Shown here one piece after another: positions 62,191 through 64,000 of a DNA stretch of 64,000 bases; within the stretch, counting starts at the first letter, position 1, and each line of letters starts with the position of its first letter. The stretch is from an uncultured Lachnospiraceae bacterium (GTDB lineage Bacteria; Bacillota; Clostridia; Lachnospirales; Lachnospiraceae). The DNA is taken from NCBI GenBank assembly GCA_934293575.1, contig CAKQYU010000001.1:310001-374000 (forward strand), given 5' to 3'. The position numbers and the translations under genes were made by a program. Below the pieces are notes generated by a model. It was given only the letters and a program-made list of their open reading frames with translations. It had not been told where the DNA came from and did no database searches.

Positions 62191-63480
62191 TTATTCATAA
62201 TAATCAAATTCCAGATAGTACATACGAACGACATCGCCTTCTTCAATACCGCGTTGTTTTAATTCATCAATAATGCCATTTTCCTTCATGAATTTCTGGA
62301 AGAATTCAAAGCCCTTTTCGGATTCTAAGTTGGTATAACCAAGCATTTTTTCAATCTTTGGTCCTTCTACGATATAAACATGAGGGTCTTTTGGATCAAT
62401 CTCAATGGTATATGGTTCGTCATTGTTTTCAAATACCGGAACATATTCCGGTTCAAATTCTACAACGCCCTCCGGAGCATTTTGCACCAGTTCGTATAAA
62501 TGCCACAATAATTCCTTTACACCGGTACCGGAAACGGCAGAAATTGGGAACACCTGCATTCCCTGAGGTTCAAATTCTTCCTTTAACAGCTCAATTACCG
62601 TTTCTTTTTCCATTTCGTTCATTGCATCCATTTTGTTGGCTGCAATTACCATTGGACGATTGGAAATTTCGATATTGTATTTTTTTAATTCATCCATGAT
62701 GGCATAAATATCATTGATTGGATCACGTCCTTCAACCGATGCGGCATCCACAACGTGTAACAATACCTTGGTACGTTCAATGTGTCTTAAAAATTGCAGA
62801 CCAAGTCCGACACCTTCGCTGGCTCCTTCAATAATACCGGGAATATCCGCAATAACAAATCCTGCACCGTCACTTAAGTCAACAACACCTAAGTTTGGAT
62901 TTAAGGTTGTAAAATGGTAATTTGCAATCTTTGGTTTGGCATTGGTAACACGCGATAAAAATGTTGATTTTCCGACATTCGGAAATCCAACCAATCCAAC
63001 ATCTGCAATAACCTTTAATTCCAATGTGACATATAATTCCTGTGCAGGCTGACCCGGTTGTGCATATTTTGGAGCCTGCATGGTGGAAGTTGCATAATGC
63101 ATGTTGCCGTTTCCGCCATGTCCGCCTTTTAGGACAACTACAGGTTCTGTTTTGTTGGACATATCCATGATTACTTTTCCGGTTTCAAAATCTTTAATAA
63201 CCGTTCCGGGTGGAACCTTACAAATCACATCTGCTCCGTTTGCACCGTGGCAACGTCTTTTTCCACCCTCTTCTCCGTCTTGTGCGCAGTATTTACGGAC
63301 ATTACGGAAATCATTTAATGTATTTAATCCTTCATCTACAACAAAAATCACATCGCCACCGTTTCCGCCGTCACCGCCATCCGGCCCACCTGCCGGAACA
63401 TACAATTCGCGTCGGAAACTGACATGTCCGTCGCCCCCTTTACCGGAGCGAATGAAAATTTTAGCTCTATCTGCAAACAT
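62191..63480 (-). CDS. obg: GTPase Obg (CgtA)
   Basis: Essential ribosome-assembly and stress-linked GTPase. The 429-residue protein has the glycine-rich Obg domain (about 1-157; many GGxGG motifs), the G domain with G1 GFPNVGKST near residue 165, DIPGIIEGASEGVGLG (switch II), NKMD and SAVSG, and a C-terminal OCT domain (about 345-429). GAGGT precedes the start. It follows rpmA with a hairpin between. Confidence 0.97.
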   Translation of the reverse strand: MFADRAKIFIRSGKGGDGHVSFRRELYVPAGGPDGGDGGNGGDVIFVVDEGLNTLNDFRNVRKYCAQDGEEGGKRRCHGANGADVICKVPPGTVIKDFETGKVIMDMSNKTEPVVVLKGGHGGNGNMHYATSTMQAPKYAQPGQPAQELYVTLELKVIADVGLVGFPNVGKSTFLSRVTNAKPKIANYHFTTLNPNLGVVDLSDGAGFVIADIPGIIEGASEGVGLGLQFLRHIERTKVLLHVVDAASVEGRDPINDIYAIMDELKKYNIEISNRPMVIAANKMDAMNEMEKETVIELLKEEFEPQGMQVFPISAVSGTGVKELLWHLYELVQNAPEGVVEFEPEYVPVFENNDEPYTIEIDPKDPHVYIVEGPKIEKMLGYTNLESEKGFEFFQKFMKENGIIDELKQRGIEEGDVVRMYYLEFDYYE

Positions 63481-63500
63481 AATCTTTACCTCAAAATATA

Positions 63501-63534
63501 ATAATAAAGGCTGGAGAAAGGAACTCTCCAGCCT
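63501..63534 (-). terminator. Hairpin between rpmA and obg
   Basis: On the - strand AGGCTGGAGA and TCTCCAGCCT form a perfect 10-bp stem with a 7-base loop, followed by TTATTAT. A partial terminator or processing site that would set the L27:Obg ratio. Confidence 0.72.
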
Positions 63535-63549
63535 AAAGTCACATGTATC

Positions 63550-63840
63550 TTATTCGTTAACAGAAACCGGATAGATTGAAACCTGCTTCTTATCTCTACC
63601 CTTTCTCTCAAAGCGAACAACGCCGTCAACTAATGCAAATAAAGTATCATCTTTACCCTTACCAACATTAAGTCCCGGATGAATCTTTGTACCGCGCTGT
63701 TTGTATAAAATATTACCAGCTTTAACGAACTGACCATCTGCTCTCTTCGCACCAAGTCTCTTAGATTCAGAGTCTCTACCGTTCTTAGTAGAACCCATAC
63801 CTTTCTTATGAGCGAATAACTGAAGGTTAAGCTTTAACAT
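63550..63840 (-). CDS. rpmA: 50S ribosomal protein L27 (with cleavable N-terminal extension)
   Basis: A 96-residue L27 with HKKGMGSTKNGRDSESKRLG and IYKQRGTKIHPGLNVG. It carries the Firmicute extension MLKLNLQLF before AHKKG; in Staphylococcus this is removed by Prp, whose gene is encoded right upstream. AGGAGGTGT lies 6-7 bases ahead of the ATG and overlaps the prp stop. Confidence 0.97.
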   Translation of the reverse strand: MLKLNLQLFAHKKGMGSTKNGRDSESKRLGAKRADGQFVKAGNILYKQRGTKIHPGLNVGKGKDDTLFALVDGVVRFERKGRDKKQVSIYPVSVNE

Positions 63841-63843
63841 GTT

Positions 63844-64000
63844 TTACACCTCCTGATTCAAAATCATAATGTATTTCTTTCCATACTTCTGTTCTATTGT
63901 AGTAATTCCAAGCATAAATGACTGAAACAATAACTCTGCTTCTTTGCTTGGCATCGACTTTAAAATGACATTCTGAAAATTAATTTTGGTACTACCATTC
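63844..64000 (-). CDS. Ribosomal processing cysteine protease Prp, 5' truncated
   Basis: The last 51 residues of a gene that runs off the window edge, in frame from 64000 to the TAA at 63844-63846. The peptide NFQNVILKSMPSKEAELLFQ followed by SFMLGITTIEQKYGKKYIMI fits the C-terminal half of Prp (YsxB), with helix and final strand. Catalytic His/Cys would be in the missing part. The order prp-rpmA and the L27 extension support it. Confidence 0.78.
   Translation of the reverse strand, partial: NGSTKINFQNVILKSMPSKEAELLFQSFMLGITTIEQKYGKKYIMILNQEV

Overview
The window reads as chromosomal core DNA from a low-GC, spore-forming Gram-positive of the Clostridia, most likely a Lachnospiraceae-type bacterium. 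This rests on protein similarity and gene order: yqfC-yqfD-phoH-ybeY, miaB-mutS-mutL-miaA next to a YnbB-like gene, mreCD-PBP2-minCDE-rodA-mgsA, sepF-divIVA-aroB-lspA-rluD, and prp-rpmA-obg-yhbY-nadD-yqeK-rsfS. The AT-rich codon choice and strong AGGAGG-type ribosome binding sites fit. No rRNA, tRNA, CRISPR array, insertion sequence or prophage was seen. The species cannot be named from the sequence alone.

Bases 1-12900 (+ strand) hold the 3' end of a small alarmone synthetase gene, an RsmF-type rRNA methyltransferase, a short-chain dehydrogenase, a RluA-type pseudouridine synthase, RecU, then trpS followed by a partial histidine operon (hisZ-G-D-B-I), a 42-residue membrane protein, alaS and rpsU with its terminator. 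Bases 13000-24100 carry sporulation genes yqfC/yqfD, RNA maturation (phoH, ybeY), cytidine deaminase, a membrane-anchored unknown, two flavoproteins, a DUF896 protein, 5-formyl-THF cyclo-ligase, proA and a MoxR/VWA pair. Bases 24100-32550 are the tRNA modification and mismatch repair block (miaB, mutS, mutL, miaA) plus a PLP enzyme. Bases 32600-42200 are cell shape, division-site and wall genes (mreC, mreD, PBP2, minCDE, rodA), then methylglyoxal synthase, a DD-carboxypeptidase lipoprotein and a small P-loop protein. After a bidirectional terminator come a DUF378 gene (- strand) and a division cluster to 49780: HlyD-like protein, YggS, SepF, a repeat-bearing DivIVA protein, AroB, LspA, RluD.

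Bases 49850-58560 are the accessory-looking part. A tyrosine recombinase is followed on the same strand by a membrane protein of unknown function that is translationally coupled to a roughly 1836-residue surface adhesin with SpaA/Cna-B-like and VaFE (Thr-Gln ester bond) repeats. Upstream of these sits a divergent SOS module: a YneA-like LysM division inhibitor and lexA, separated by a compact control region with several LexA-box-like palindromes and two sigma-A promoters. The rest (58600-64000, - strand) is an HD-GYP protein with a small unknown partner and the ribosome/nicotinamide block ending in L27 and its processing protease Prp, which is cut by the window edge.

Most notable: the LexA operator array; the giant adhesin placed downstream of an SOS gene with no clear terminator between; an exact 150-bp (50-residue) periodic acidic repeat in the DivIVA protein; an Asp-to-Glu change at the expected catalytic position of methylglyoxal synthase; an in-frame tandem repeat in the MutL linker; and the absence of mreB beside mreCD.
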